Counted from the stretch's first letter, positions 25,875 through 36,102 are shown. The stretch: 64,000 bases of DNA from an uncultured bacterium (GCA_902826835.1 CADEGH010000005.1:200365-264364); one strand, 5' to 3'. Translations and numbers: made by a program. The notes: generated from the sequence alone by a model not told the origin.

Positions 25875-26957
25875 TCAGATCAAGCTGAGCATGCGCTCCA
25901 GGGCGAGCCGGGCGTAGGCGGCGGTCTGCTCATCGACCCTAATGGGGTTGACTACAACCCCCTGCGCGAGGTTTTCGAGGGTCCAAAGCAGGTGGGGCGC
26001 ATCGATGCGATACATGGTGGCGCAAAGGCAGTTGATGCCGGAAAGGGACACCACTTTCTTGTCGGGATGTGCCTTGGCGATGCGTGAGACGAGATTGATT
26101 TCGGTTCCGATCGCAAAACTCGCCCCCGGCGCCGCTTGTTCGACGAGTTGAATGAGCTTCTCGGTCGACCCGTAGGCATCAGACTTTTGGACGACTTCCA
26201 GGTAGCACTCGGGGTGCACGATCACTTTGATGGAAGGATCCCTGGCCCGCACTTGATCGACGTGTGCTGGCAAGAACTTGGTGTGGACGGAGCAGTGGCC
26301 CTTCCAGAGGATGATCTTGGCGCGGTCGCAGCCGGCGCGCAGGTTTTCCTCCGGGAGCCGGTGGGGATCCCAAAGGGCCATCTCGCTCAGTGGAATGCCG
26401 AGCTTGAGGTGGCAAATGTTGCGGCCCAAATGCTGATCGGGCAGGAACAGCATGCGCGGGCGTTCGCTCAAGGACCACTTCACGAGCTTCTCGGCGTTGG
26501 AGGAAGTGCAGACCGCTCCTCCGTGGCGCCCACAGAAAGCCTTGATGGCCGCGCTCGAGTTCATGTAGGTGATCGGCATCACCTGATCGGACCGGAGCGC
26601 CGCGAAGGCGGTCTCCACCTGATCCACATTGGCCATGTCCGCCATCGAGCAGCCGGCGGAGAGATCGGGGAGAATCACGGTTTGGTCCGGCCCCGTGAGG
26701 ATGTCCGCCGACTCAGCCATGAAATGCACGCCGGCGAATACGATGAACTCCGCGTCTTTGCGATCCGCCGCGAAGCGCGCGAGTTTGAACGAGTCGCCGA
26801 TCATGTCGGCGTGTTCGATCACCTCGTCGACCTGATAGTGGTGGCCGAGGATGACAAGACGTCGCCCCAAGACTCGCTTCAACTCGGTGATGCGAGCTCG
26901 GGTGTCGGCGGGACTCAGTTGTCGGAGCGGAAGGGGCTCTGTCAAGGACAGGGTCAT
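25875..26957 (-). CDS. nadA: Quinolinate synthase
   Basis: This 360-residue enzyme condenses iminoaspartate with dihydroxyacetone phosphate to quinolinate for NAD synthesis. Evidence is VILGHHYQ with IGDSFKLAR, PDLSAGCSMADM (first cluster Cys), VHPECYLEVV (second) and GINCLCATMYR (third), which are the ligands for the 4Fe-4S cluster. The ATG at 26957 is preferred because TTGGAGG lies 8 bases upstream. The frame stays open for 93 more codons, but that segment has no family resemblance and is rejected as coding. Confidence 0.95.
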   Translation of the reverse strand: MTLSLTEPLPLRQLSPADTRARITELKRVLGRRLVILGHHYQVDEVIEHADMIGDSFKLARFAADRKDAEFIVFAGVHFMAESADILTGPDQTVILPDLSAGCSMADMANVDQVETAFAALRSDQVMPITYMNSSAAIKAFCGRHGGAVCTSSNAEKLVKWSLSERPRMLFLPDQHLGRNICHLKLGIPLSEMALWDPHRLPEENLRAGCDRAKIILWKGHCSVHTKFLPAHVDQVRARDPSIKVIVHPECYLEVVQKSDAYGSTEKLIQLVEQAAPGASFAIGTEINLVSRIAKAHPDKKVVSLSGINCLCATMYRIDAPHLLWTLENLAQGVVVNPIRVDEQTAAYARLALERMLSLI

Positions 26958-27332
26958 GGGCAGGCCTCCAAGGGTAAGAACCAACGCGTGAGCATAGCAG
27001 CGGCGGGGCTTGGGTCCGTCTTCCGCGCTCCGACCGCGCGAAGTCCGGCAAAAAACCGCCAAACTGGAGAATCGACCGCCGGGGAAAAGTTCTCGCGGAG
27101 GCACTGAGTGGACTCGTTCCGCGCGGGCGGGGCCAGGGCCAGCCGCTTCACCGACCCACCGCGATCCGTGATAGAGGAGGAGAGCCGGAACTTTCGGTCT
27201 CGTGCCGGGCGTTTTTTGGGAACGAGCGAACATCATCGCGACTGCGTCTCACTCCTCGTGCGATGAGGCGATCTTCCCTCGACTTGGGCCTTCGCTTGGT
27301 CGTACACTCGATCGACGACCAGGAACCCACCC
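26958..27332. other. Intergenic region between nadA and the peroxidase gene
   Basis: This stretch separates the divergent nadA and di-haem peroxidase genes and should hold both promoters. I saw no convincing promoter hexamers, riboswitch or small gene. Short open frames on both strands look like high-GC background. Confidence 0.5.
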
Positions 27333-28976
27333 ATGACTATTTCCTTACTGCGCGCGGCCGGTTTGACGGCTGCTCTCTTGTGCCAGCTGCTCGCCCAGCC
27401 GATTCCGCCGGTGATCCATCCGGTCGAGAATCCCACCAACCCCGACAAGGTCATGCTGGGCAAGATCCTGTTTTGGGAGGAGCAACTCGGGCGGGACAAC
27501 ACCGTGGCGTGTGGCACCTGCCATCGCCCCGAGGTCGGTGGCGGCGATCCGCGCACGTTCTCGCCGCTCAATTTGCATCCAGGCACGGACGGTTTGTTCG
27601 GGACCGCGGACGATGCGCGCGGTTCGCGCGGAGTCGTGCGCTGCGATTCGAACGGCCTCTACCTTCCGGATCCGATCTTCTATCCCTTTCCCCAGGTGAC
27701 GAAGCGCAAGGCCTCGCCCTCGATCGGCGCGGCTTGGGATCCGCAGACGTTTTGGGACGGCCGAGTCGGCCCCCAGTTCTTGGATCCGGTGACGCAGCAG
27801 GTGGTCATCACGAATCACGGCGCCCTGGAAGCCCAGGCCGCCCTGCCGCCTACCTCGGGCGAGATGGGGTGTGGTGGAACGACATTGGCTCTGCTCGCCA
27901 CCAAACTGGTGACGGCGCGACCGCTTCGTCTCGCCTCCGCCATCCCTACCGCTATGCAGGCGGCCATTGTGGCCCGTCCGACCTACCCGCAGCTCTTTCA
28001 AGCGGCCTTCGGTGACGCCAGCGTCACCGCCGCGCGCATTGCGATGGCGCTGGCGACCTACGAACGAGAGCTCGTCCCTGATCAGACTCCGTTCGACGCG
28101 TTCATGGCCGGCAATCCGCTAGCGATGACGCCAAGCCAGCAACAAGGCCGCGCGGTGTTCATGGCGCACTGCGCAACCTGCCACGTGCCGCCTCTGTTCA
28201 CCGACCACGGCTTCCGCAACATCGGGGTTCGCCCGCCAGCCGAGGATCACGGTCGCCAGGATGCCACCGGACTTCCTGCCGATCGTGGCAAGTTCAAAGT
28301 GCCTGGCCTCCGGAACGTCGGTCTGCGCGCGCCCTACTTCCATCAGGGCGGAGCCGACTCCCTCATCGACGTGGTGCTGTTCTACGAGCGTGGGGGGGAC
28401 TTCTCCGACAACCTCGATCCGTTGATGCAGCCGTTCACCCTGAGCCATTCGGAACGCCTGGCCTTGGTCGATTTCCTCCAAAACGCCCTCACCGATGCGA
28501 GGGTCGCCAATGCCCTGCCTCCCTTCGACCGCCCCATCCTCTTCTCCGAGCTTCTCCCGAATAACCCGGACGCCTTCGGAACGCGCACTTCCGGAAGCGG
28601 GGCCATCGCGCCGCAGATGGTGGCGCCGAGCCCGGCCATGATCGGGTCGGATCGTTTCGGCATCGGCGTCGCGCACGCCCTCGGAGGAGCGACCTCCCTG
28701 TTGGCGCTCTCGCCGATCCCGGCCGGTCCCGGCGCGAACATCGCGGGCGTGCCCATCTTCGTGAACCTCGACCCGTCCACGATCATCGTGCCTTTGCCCT
28801 TGTCCGGTGCGCCGGGGGTACCCGGGGCGGGCTACGGCGCCGTGACCTTTGCATTGCCGGACGACCCCGCGCTCTCGGGCATCACCATTTACGCTCAATG
28901 GGCCGTGCTCGACGCCGGCGCTGCAGTGGGACTCGCCGCCTCCGAAGGCCTGCAATTTACCTTCGTGCGCCCGTGA
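27333..28976 (+). CDS. Secreted di-haem cytochrome c peroxidase/MauG-type protein with C-terminal beta module
   Basis: This 547-residue protein has a signal peptide (about 1-22) and two haem c sites, CGTCH at 60-64 and CATCH at 280-284. It also has the family motifs LGKILFWEEQLG, SIGAAWDPQTFWDGR and FKVPGLRNVGLRAPYFHQGG. An insert containing a Gly/Asp-rich GTDGLFGTADD segment lengthens the distance between the haems. Past about 400 is an extra domain ending ITIYAQWAVLDAGAAVGLAASEG, similar in style to modules at the end of many planctomycete secreted proteins. It probably reduces peroxide or performs a related oxidation in the periplasm. Confidence 0.85.
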   Translation: MTISLLRAAGLTAALLCQLLAQPIPPVIHPVENPTNPDKVMLGKILFWEEQLGRDNTVACGTCHRPEVGGGDPRTFSPLNLHPGTDGLFGTADDARGSRGVVRCDSNGLYLPDPIFYPFPQVTKRKASPSIGAAWDPQTFWDGRVGPQFLDPVTQQVVITNHGALEAQAALPPTSGEMGCGGTTLALLATKLVTARPLRLASAIPTAMQAAIVARPTYPQLFQAAFGDASVTAARIAMALATYERELVPDQTPFDAFMAGNPLAMTPSQQQGRAVFMAHCATCHVPPLFTDHGFRNIGVRPPAEDHGRQDATGLPADRGKFKVPGLRNVGLRAPYFHQGGADSLIDVVLFYERGGDFSDNLDPLMQPFTLSHSERLALVDFLQNALTDARVANALPPFDRPILFSELLPNNPDAFGTRTSGSGAIAPQMVAPSPAMIGSDRFGIGVAHALGGATSLLALSPIPAGPGANIAGVPIFVNLDPSTIIVPLPLSGAPGVPGAGYGAVTFALPDDPALSGITIYAQWAVLDAGAAVGLAASEGLQFTFVRP

Positions 28977-29021
28977 GGACGGTTCGCTCGATCCGACGCC
29001 TCGGCGGTCCTAGGTCGATCC

Positions 29022-30956
29022 TCAGTCCGAGAAAAGCCCTTGGATGAGCTCCGCGTAGCGAGCCTCGATCGCGCCACGCCGTTTCTTCATCGTGGCGGTG
29101 AGGGTCCCTTCTTCGATCGTGAACGGCCGATCGAGGACGTGCACTCGGCCTACCAACTCGAAATTGCGGTGCCCGCGCTTCTTCGCGATCCTCGCCGCGA
29201 CTTCGTCCTTGAGGAGTTGCACGATGCGGGGGTCGGCGGCCATCTCCGCATCTTTGACCGAATTGGGAAGGCCGAATTTCTCGCGCAGGTTGGTCGTGTT
29301 GGGCACTAGCAGAGCAGCCAGGGTCTTCTCGCCGTGTCCGACGAGCACCGCCTCCGCGATCCACGGGGACGCCGTCAGGGTGGCCTCGAGCGGTTCCGGC
29401 TCGACGTTTTCGCCACCGCGCAACACGATCGTGTCCTTGGCGCGCCCGGTGATGATGAGGTCGCCTCGCTCGGAGAGCATTCCGATGTCGCCGGTATCGA
29501 GCCAGCCGTCGCCCGGGAGTGCCGTCTTGGTCGCGGCGGGATTGCGGAAATACCCTTGCATGACCTGGTGGCCGCGAGCTTGGATCACTCCGCGTTGACC
29601 GCGACCCAAGATCTTGCCTTGTTCGTCGACGATGCGGACTTCAGTCAACGGAATCGGGGGCCCGATGGTCCCGAGAATGTTGCGTTCCGGGATGCGCACG
29701 CTGATCACCGGGCTCGACTCGGTCATGCCGTAGCCGTTCAGGAAGGGGAGACCTGCCTGGACGTAGAACTCATCCACATGCGCCGGCAGAGGGCCGCCCC
29801 CGCTGATGATGACGCGGGTCGATCCTCCCAGGGCTTTCTTGAGCTTGGTGTAGACGAGCTTCTGCGCGAGCCAATGACCGGGCCAGTGAGCGGCTCGCTC
29901 GAGACTCAGGCCCAGCTTGGAGATCGGCCCGGGCCGCTTGTATCCGCCCTGTGGGTCGAGCGATTCCCCTCTCACGAGGCGCGTGATCTGCGCGTGGCGC
30001 TGGCTGGAGCTGAGGGCGAACTCGACGAGGCGGCGTTTTCCGCGGCTCAGCTTCTCGATGCCGGACATCACCGTCCCGTGAAAGGTCTCCCAGAGCCTTG
30101 GCACTCCGGCCACGAATTCGGGACGGACCCGTTGGAAATCCTCGCGCAGGGTCCATTTGCTGCTGTAATGAATCTCCATCCCGGAATCGAGGACGACGTA
30201 ATCGAGCACTCTCTCGAAGGAATGCCACGCGGGCAGGAACGAAAGGAATTTCCCGCCCTCCGCGAGGTGGAGGACCTCCGGGACGATCGCCACGTTCTGG
30301 AGAAGGTTGGCGTGACTGAGCATCACGCCCTTGGGATTGCCGGTGGTTCCCGAGGTGTAGATGATGGTGGCGAGATCGTCCGGATTGATCGCGGCGCGCG
30401 ACCGTGCGAGCAGGTTCGGGTCTTGCGCGAGGGTGGCCTCGCCCTGGGCGATCACGGCATCGATGGTGATCGTTCCTGGGGGGGCCTCGCCACGAAGCAC
30501 GACCACCTGACGCAGGTTTTGACGGGCGCTTCGCAGCTTGGGCACCAAGTCGCCGGTTTCGACGATCGCCGCCACACATTCGGCATGGCCTACGCAGAAC
30601 TCGACCTCTTCGGCGGACGCATCCGCACCGCGGGGGACGTCGACGGCCCCGAGCGATTGGCACGCCAGGTCCGAAATTAGCCACAGGTCGGAGTTCTCGG
30701 CGATCAGGCCGATGTGGTCGCCTCGCCTGAGCCCCAGCGCATGCAGGCCGGCCGCGACTTTGGCGACCAAGTCGAACATCTCCCGGTAGCTCAACCGGGG
30801 AAAGCGGCAGTTCTTGTTGCCGACGAGCGCGGTGCGCTCCTGGCGTGCTACGGCGCTCCGCTCCAGGCGCGCGAGGATGCCCCCCGGCTCCCGGATGGCA
30901 GCAATCAGGCGTGCTTCCGGCGTGGTCTCGGCGTTGTCGCTATGGCCCGGGCTCAA
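29022..30956 (-). CDS. Long-chain acyl-CoA synthetase (AMP-binding, FadD15-like)
   Basis: This 644-residue ANL-superfamily enzyme activates fatty acids to acyl-CoA. The AMP-binding P-loop is IIYTSGTTGNPKGVMLSHAN, followed by the FLPAWHSFERV segment, NGYGMTESSPVISVR and DTGDIGML. The start is TTG 30956 because GAGGAGG lies 7 bases upstream; the open frame continues to 31121 but would cover the divergent gene's promoter. It is divergently transcribed from the next gene with a 69-base gap. Confidence 0.9.
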   Translation of the reverse strand: MSPGHSDNAETTPEARLIAAIREPGGILARLERSAVARQERTALVGNKNCRFPRLSYREMFDLVAKVAAGLHALGLRRGDHIGLIAENSDLWLISDLACQSLGAVDVPRGADASAEEVEFCVGHAECVAAIVETGDLVPKLRSARQNLRQVVVLRGEAPPGTITIDAVIAQGEATLAQDPNLLARSRAAINPDDLATIIYTSGTTGNPKGVMLSHANLLQNVAIVPEVLHLAEGGKFLSFLPAWHSFERVLDYVVLDSGMEIHYSSKWTLREDFQRVRPEFVAGVPRLWETFHGTVMSGIEKLSRGKRRLVEFALSSSQRHAQITRLVRGESLDPQGGYKRPGPISKLGLSLERAAHWPGHWLAQKLVYTKLKKALGGSTRVIISGGGPLPAHVDEFYVQAGLPFLNGYGMTESSPVISVRIPERNILGTIGPPIPLTEVRIVDEQGKILGRGQRGVIQARGHQVMQGYFRNPAATKTALPGDGWLDTGDIGMLSERGDLIITGRAKDTIVLRGGENVEPEPLEATLTASPWIAEAVLVGHGEKTLAALLVPNTTNLREKFGLPNSVKDAEMAADPRIVQLLKDEVAARIAKKRGHRNFELVGRVHVLDRPFTIEEGTLTATMKKRRGAIEARYAELIQGLFSD

Positions 30957-31025
30957 TAATCTGCCTCCTCGCGGCCTGGGTAGAGTCTCCCGGACCGCCT
31001 TCCATTCTTGCGAGGGGAGTTGCCT

Positions 31026-33386
31026 GTGCAAGGTGCGACGATCGAACAAGGGGTGCGACCTCGGGTGCGGGTGCTGTTTCCGATGGCATTTGCCCTCGCA
31101 CTCCTGGCCTTCATCCTGCACCTCGTGGCCCTAGAGTTTCCGCGCTTTGACCTCGCGCCCTGGATCGAGGGCCAAAAGGCCGAAGGGCCGGTGGGTATCG
31201 CCTTCGATCGGTGGCTAGATTCGGGCGGCTTCAGAATCTACGCGCTGCCCGCCCTGGTCGGCCTGGTCGCGGTTCTCGCCTTCTTGGCCTTCGATGCTCT
31301 GCTGAGATCGCGGCTTGAGCGACCCTACGAGGTGGCGGCGCTCCTCCCCGTGCTGATATGGCTCGTCCTACCCGGCCAAGCGGCGCTCCACCGGGTGCAC
31401 GGGGGAGAGTCCTGGCTGCTCGGGATGGGAATTTTTTTCCTCGGGGCGAACCTCATCCGGGTCCCCGCTCGGGCCGCGGGCTCGCTCGGGGTGGTGCTGG
31501 CCCTGTCTTCGGTGGCGGTGCATCCGGGGATGCTCTTGTGGCAGCCCTTTGCGGCGCTCCTCTTCGTCGGGCGCCTCGGGCGGCTGCGGGGCGCTTGGAT
31601 CGTGGCCCTCTTTCTCCTGGCCGTGGGCTTCGCCATCGTCAAGGGAGTGCTGGCGGTCTCGATTCCCACCGCGAGCGTAGACCCCTCGCTGGACGCGTCC
31701 CGATTCGGCTTGGCTCTGAAGCAGGCGGCCGCTGCCCCATTTTTGGCGGCGGATCCGCGCCTTCGTGAATTGCTGCCGACCGGGTTCGACGGCCTGAGGG
31801 GACACTGGCCGGTGGCCCTCGGGCTCGTGTTCTGGCTGGTGCTCGTGGGCTGGGTGGCCCTGCTCGCCGGCATCGCCGAGACTGCATACGCCACCGCGAT
31901 GGCCGGGCTGATCCTCATCGGTGGACCCTATTTGGCGCCCGCCTGGGTGCCGGGGGAGAAGGCTCCGCTCGTCGCTGCACTGCTGCCAGCCGGCTGGATC
32001 CTTGCGCTGCTCTTGGCCCGAATCGGGGGACAGAAGCCCAGGCTCGTCATGTTGGGGGCAGCGGTCGGACTAGCGGCCCTCGGCGTGATTTGGACCTTCG
32101 ACCTCAGGCAATCGGGGAAAATCGAGAACCGTCAGCGGAAGCTCGAGTCGAGGCATACCACGCTGGAGATTCCGCGTCGTCGACTGGCGCCCGGCGCGGA
32201 GCCGTTGGCTCCCGAACTCGAACGGGATCCGGCGAGGTTGCTCCTCTACGTCGAGGATCTCGCGAAGCCCGGCCGCGACGCGGAAGCCCTGGTGTTCGCC
32301 GCTGGTGACGCCGCCCTCCGCCGCCTTTCGAGCGACGCCGCCGGCGTGCTCCGCGCCGATTTCGTGCGCGACCGTCTGAAGTCGCGACTGAATCATCAGG
32401 ATGCGATTCCGCTCACCGCCACCGAAGTGGATCGCGCCCTCTTCCCCAAGCTGCAAGGCTTGGAGTCCCGGCTGACCGAACTCCGCAACCGAATTCACGG
32501 CGCGGGAGTCCTGACGAGTTTCCCCGTGGCGGTCCGGGAGGCTCAGGAGATGATCCCGGAGGCCCTTGAGGTTTGCCTGTCCGGAGGATCTCATCCGCGC
32601 ATCACGACGTTTGGCCAAATGTTCTTCGAGGCGCTGCGGCATCTTGGCGACGCGGCCGATCACTTGGGGCAAGTTCGGGATCTGGTCCCGCTCCGAGAGG
32701 CGGTCGTCGAACTGTCGGCACGTCAGCCTCGACAAGTCGCCCTGCTCGCTCGCGCCCTCACCGACAGTGGTCGGCCGAAGGACGCACAGCCGCTGTTTGC
32801 GGAGGCCTTCAAGGCCATCAACGCTCGCGAAGGAGCCGACATCTTCTGGCTCATCCACCGCCTGGTGAGTGGTGTGGCTGACGCCAAAGCGGGGAGTGAG
32901 AAGGAGGGCCTGGCCGCCATCAATCGAGCGTGGAGCGATTTGGCGCGCGGTGGCGTCGAACGGGTCTTCGATTCCATCCGCCCGGAGGGGCTCGAGTTTT
33001 GGATCGTCGCGGAAGTCCTCTTAGTGCGGGCCGACCTCACGAAGCGCTTGGACAAGGACTTTTTCGAGCAAGCGCATCATGATCTCGACTCGCTGCTTCA
33101 ACCCACGCTCAGCTTCGGACTGAAGCGTGTACCCGCCCTTTCTTTCCGGGGAAAGTTGAGAGCCATCGCCGGGGAACTCGCCCCCGCCAGGCAGGACTTG
33201 CGAGAACTTCTCGGTTTGGAAGTGACGGACCCGGTCGAAAAATCGACCGGCCAGCGTGGTCGCCTCGACTTTCCGCGGTGGCGCCGGCTGGGCCTAGAGA
33301 CCCTTAAGGAAGTCGGAGAAGGCCAGCTCCAGGAACCAGAACTGGAGCGGATCCGAGTCCAACTCGCCGCGCTCGAAGGGCAATGA
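31026..33386 (+). CDS. Large polytopic membrane protein with C-terminal soluble domain
   Basis: This protein of about 786 residues has roughly nine to ten hydrophobic helices in its first half (about 20-370), then a hydrophilic, mostly helical half (about 375-786) with possible TPR-like repeats such as PRQVALLARALTDSGRPKDAQPLFAEAF. The first half resembles glycosyltransferase-like or O-antigen-type membrane proteins only in general shape, with no catalytic motif seen. GTG 31026 is chosen because GAGGGGAG (31012-31019) lies 6 bases upstream; TTG 31008 is possible. Function unknown. Confidence 0.7.
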   Translation: MQGATIEQGVRPRVRVLFPMAFALALLAFILHLVALEFPRFDLAPWIEGQKAEGPVGIAFDRWLDSGGFRIYALPALVGLVAVLAFLAFDALLRSRLERPYEVAALLPVLIWLVLPGQAALHRVHGGESWLLGMGIFFLGANLIRVPARAAGSLGVVLALSSVAVHPGMLLWQPFAALLFVGRLGRLRGAWIVALFLLAVGFAIVKGVLAVSIPTASVDPSLDASRFGLALKQAAAAPFLAADPRLRELLPTGFDGLRGHWPVALGLVFWLVLVGWVALLAGIAETAYATAMAGLILIGGPYLAPAWVPGEKAPLVAALLPAGWILALLLARIGGQKPRLVMLGAAVGLAALGVIWTFDLRQSGKIENRQRKLESRHTTLEIPRRRLAPGAEPLAPELERDPARLLLYVEDLAKPGRDAEALVFAAGDAALRRLSSDAAGVLRADFVRDRLKSRLNHQDAIPLTATEVDRALFPKLQGLESRLTELRNRIHGAGVLTSFPVAVREAQEMIPEALEVCLSGGSHPRITTFGQMFFEALRHLGDAADHLGQVRDLVPLREAVVELSARQPRQVALLARALTDSGRPKDAQPLFAEAFKAINAREGADIFWLIHRLVSGVADAKAGSEKEGLAAINRAWSDLARGGVERVFDSIRPEGLEFWIVAEVLLVRADLTKRLDKDFFEQAHHDLDSLLQPTLSFGLKRVPALSFRGKLRAIAGELAPARQDLRELLGLEVTDPVEKSTGQRGRLDFPRWRRLGLETLKEVGEGQLQEPELERIRVQLAALEGQ

Positions 33387-33556
33387 GGTTTGGAGCTTGC
33401 GGCTCCCAGAACTGGAGCCAGGCGAAACCAACCATAGGACCATCGTTCCGAGCGCTGGGCCCGGAGTGAGGAGTGCCGAACCGTCTGGTGCGGAGTTGCG
33501 TCCCTCGATCAACCCGACTTCGCGGAGAGCGCGGAACTTGCGAACGATGTTCGGAA

Positions 33557-34867
33557 TCAGCGGGCCGAGGCGGCAATCGTTTCGCGCAACTCGGAGAGTT
33601 TGTTCCACGCGACGGACCACGAACTGCGCGCCATCTCGCGATCGATCTGCTCGCGCAATTGATGAACGCGTTTGGCACGGGTTGCCGCGTCCTTGACGGC
33701 GAGCGCTTTTTTCGCCTCGTGCATGAGGAGATCGGCCGCATAGGCCTGCCTCGGCCAATCCTGCGCGCAGCACCCTTCCAATCCGGTCTGTTGACCGGCT
33801 GGCGGGGGAGTTGGGCCCTGGCCGTCCATCGTGGCTTCCAAGCCCAACAGTTTGAGTTGTATCAGGGATTGCATCGCCCTTTCCTCCTCGGTCTCGGCTG
33901 GCCGCAATCGAAGGAGGTCCAGGAAGGGGGCAAGGCGCGGGGCGGAGGGTTCCGCGGGCATGGCGGCGATCCGGGCTTTCAATTCCTCCACTCGACTCTT
34001 GGCATCGAACACGAGGTCGAAGGCGGCGTCGGTTTGGCCCTTCCCCATAGCCACGGAAAGTTCCAATGGGCCCCATCGTGCTTGGAGAACCTCGGCCGCG
34101 ACTTTCACGGGCAGGTCGATTCTCCAGGCTCCACTTTCGCTCGAAAGCGCGCTGAAACCGCCGACTACGACGTGAACTCCCCCGAGTCCTTCTCCGGCGT
34201 CGTACTCCCGGTCGCCGTCGGAATCCTGGAAAGCGACGCCGCCGAGAATGCGGCCGATACCGGTTGCCTTTCCGAAGAGCAGGACGTTGGCATATTGGCC
34301 GTGCCCCCACGGAACGACGCCGATGCCCCCTTCGCGCCAGTCACGCTTGATTAGGCATGCCCGGTGGCCGCGGCCTGCCTGCATGCCTCCGGAGCCGACA
34401 CCGACCGGACCGGCATCGATCACGTAGTTCGCGATCGCGGCTTGCCCCCTGCCCCCGCGAAAGAACGTGCACTCCTCGACCGTGGTGGGATAGCCCGCGG
34501 CTTTGGCGCGGTCGATGGGCGTTTCACCCGTAAAACCTGGGAGGCCCACCGTTTCGTGATGGCCGTATTCTTTCGCCTCGAGCATGTAGCGGGCGTGCGC
34601 TCGCGCGGCCGCCGTGAGTCGTGTCTCGAAGAACACAGGGGGTGCCGATTCGAGAATCGCGATCTCGGAGGCAAAGAGCTCCCAGTCAACGGCCGCGGCA
34701 CTCTCCGGCTTGGGTCGGGCGAGGATGGACTGGCCAAAGGCGCGTGGATCGGCGCGGAATCGATTCAGCCACCACAGCGTCTCGGTTTCTTCGGGGCTCG
34801 GTCCGGTCTGGGCGCATACCCCGCCAGCGAGCAGGAGGAGAAAGGCTAATTGCGTGAATGCGAGCAT
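33557..34867 (-). CDS. Secreted CAP-domain protein
   Basis: This 436-residue protein has a signal peptide (about 1-19, AGGVCA) and a CAP (SCP/PR-1) domain (about 25-210). The CAP cavity residues can be seen: His in AARAHARYM, Glu in TVEECTFF and a second His in GRGHRACLI, followed by GVVPWGHGQYANVLLFG. After it comes an SdrD-B-like fold, GGVAFQDSDGDREYDAGEGLGGVHV (about 218-245), with calcium-type Asp ligands, then a helical C-terminal part. CAP proteins are often bacterial surface or sporulation proteins of unknown action. Divergent with the FAD monooxygenase. Confidence 0.85.
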   Translation of the reverse strand: MLAFTQLAFLLLLAGGVCAQTGPSPEETETLWWLNRFRADPRAFGQSILARPKPESAAAVDWELFASEIAILESAPPVFFETRLTAAARAHARYMLEAKEYGHHETVGLPGFTGETPIDRAKAAGYPTTVEECTFFRGGRGQAAIANYVIDAGPVGVGSGGMQAGRGHRACLIKRDWREGGIGVVPWGHGQYANVLLFGKATGIGRILGGVAFQDSDGDREYDAGEGLGGVHVVVGGFSALSSESGAWRIDLPVKVAAEVLQARWGPLELSVAMGKGQTDAAFDLVFDAKSRVEELKARIAAMPAEPSAPRLAPFLDLLRLRPAETEEERAMQSLIQLKLLGLEATMDGQGPTPPPAGQQTGLEGCCAQDWPRQAYAADLLMHEAKKALAVKDAATRAKRVHQLREQIDREMARSSWSVAWNKLSELRETIAASAR

Positions 34868-34923
34868 GGCGTAGTAGCGTACCCGGTACGGAATGAACGG
34901 ACCATTCTTGCGGAGTCTGCTCC

Positions 34924-36102
34924 TTGGTCAAATTGCCGACGATGACCGTGATCGGTGGAGGCATTGGCGGCCTGACCTGTGCCTTGGCTTGGCAAGCGGT
35001 CGGCGGCCGAGTCTCCGTGTTCGAGCGGAGCGTAGGTCCTTCGGAGGTGGGAGCCGGGATTACCCTCTGGCCCAACGCGATGGTGGTTCTCGGTCGTCTC
35101 GGGCTCACGGAGAAACTGCGCGCTGCCGGCCATGAACTCGAGGAGGGGGTCATCACCGACCAGCGGGGCCGTCCCTTGCTGCGCACGCCGGTGGGATCCG
35201 TGAGCCGCTCTCTCGGTTCCGTGTCCTTGGGCATTCACCGGGCGACCCTACTCTCGATCCTCGTCGAGGCCCTGGCGCCAGGTCTCATCGAATACCGTAA
35301 GGAGTGCGTGCGAACGGAGGATGATGGGGAGGGAATCGTCAGTCGATTTCGGGACGGCAGCGCGTTTCGCAGCGACGTGCTGGTGGCGGCGGACGGACTT
35401 CGGTCCGAGGTCTTTGGTCAGGTTCACGGCACGGCGCCGCCGCGCTACGCTGGATATCTCTGTCATCGGGGGATTGCTCAATATGCGGGGGAAGACGTGC
35501 CGGCGGGGACGGCATTCGAAGCTTGGGGCCGAGGACTGAGGTTCGGGCTGGTTCGTCTCGACCAGGAAAGGGTGTATTGGTTCTCGAACGAATCCGCACC
35601 CGAGCCGGAAACTCGAATCGAGCCTGATCTCTCCCGGCTTCGGCGTGTCTTCTCGAGCTGGCGAGCTCCAATTCCTGCCGTTCTCGCGGCCGCCGACCCG
35701 GCCTCGGTGCTGCTGCACCCCATTTTCGACCGACCATTCCGGCGGGACCGGCAGGGTCGGGGCCAACTGACTTTTGTCGGGGATGCGGCTCACCCAATGA
35801 CTCCGGATCTCGGGCAGGGTGCCTGCCAAGCCATCGAAGACGCGGCGGAGTTGTCCGATTGTCTGGCCAGGGTCGCGGACCCGGAAATGGCGCTGCGTGC
35901 CTACGAGTCCCATCGGTTCCCGCGAGTGAATCGGATGGTGCGCCGTTCACGATTCCAAGGCTTCGTCAGTCAGCACTCGACCTGGATCGGTTGTCTCCTC
36001 CGCAACACGATCATCCGCTGCACGCCAGAGCGCCTCCTCACCGCGAGCTTCCGAGACCTCGTCGCCCCCGCGATCCGCCCCACTCGGGACGATTCGCACT
36101 GA
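34924..36102 (+). CDS. FAD-dependent monooxygenase (UbiH/PHBH type)
   Basis: This 392-residue flavoprotein has the N-terminal FAD motif VIGGGIGGLTCALA, the central DG motif VLVAADGLRS and the C-terminal FAD-binding GDAAHPMTPDLGQGACQAIEDA. It belongs to the group that hydroxylates aromatic rings, like p-hydroxybenzoate or salicylate hydroxylase and UbiH. The substrate is not evident. Start TTG 34924 has GGAG 8 bases upstream; ATG 34942 would also give a complete FAD site. It is transcribed away from the CAP-domain gene. Confidence 0.88.
   Translation: MVKLPTMTVIGGGIGGLTCALAWQAVGGRVSVFERSVGPSEVGAGITLWPNAMVVLGRLGLTEKLRAAGHELEEGVITDQRGRPLLRTPVGSVSRSLGSVSLGIHRATLLSILVEALAPGLIEYRKECVRTEDDGEGIVSRFRDGSAFRSDVLVAADGLRSEVFGQVHGTAPPRYAGYLCHRGIAQYAGEDVPAGTAFEAWGRGLRFGLVRLDQERVYWFSNESAPEPETRIEPDLSRLRRVFSSWRAPIPAVLAAADPASVLLHPIFDRPFRRDRQGRGQLTFVGDAAHPMTPDLGQGACQAIEDAAELSDCLARVADPEMALRAYESHRFPRVNRMVRRSRFQGFVSQHSTWIGCLLRNTIIRCTPERLLTASFRDLVAPAIRPTRDDSH

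Noticed and set aside
26136..27107. 323-codon plus-strand frame opposite nadA
   Set aside because: nadA has all its cluster cysteines; the opposite frame shows no family features.
29334..30680. 448-codon plus-strand frame opposite the acyl-CoA synthetase
   Set aside because: The acyl-CoA synthetase motifs are certain; the mirror frame has no domain.
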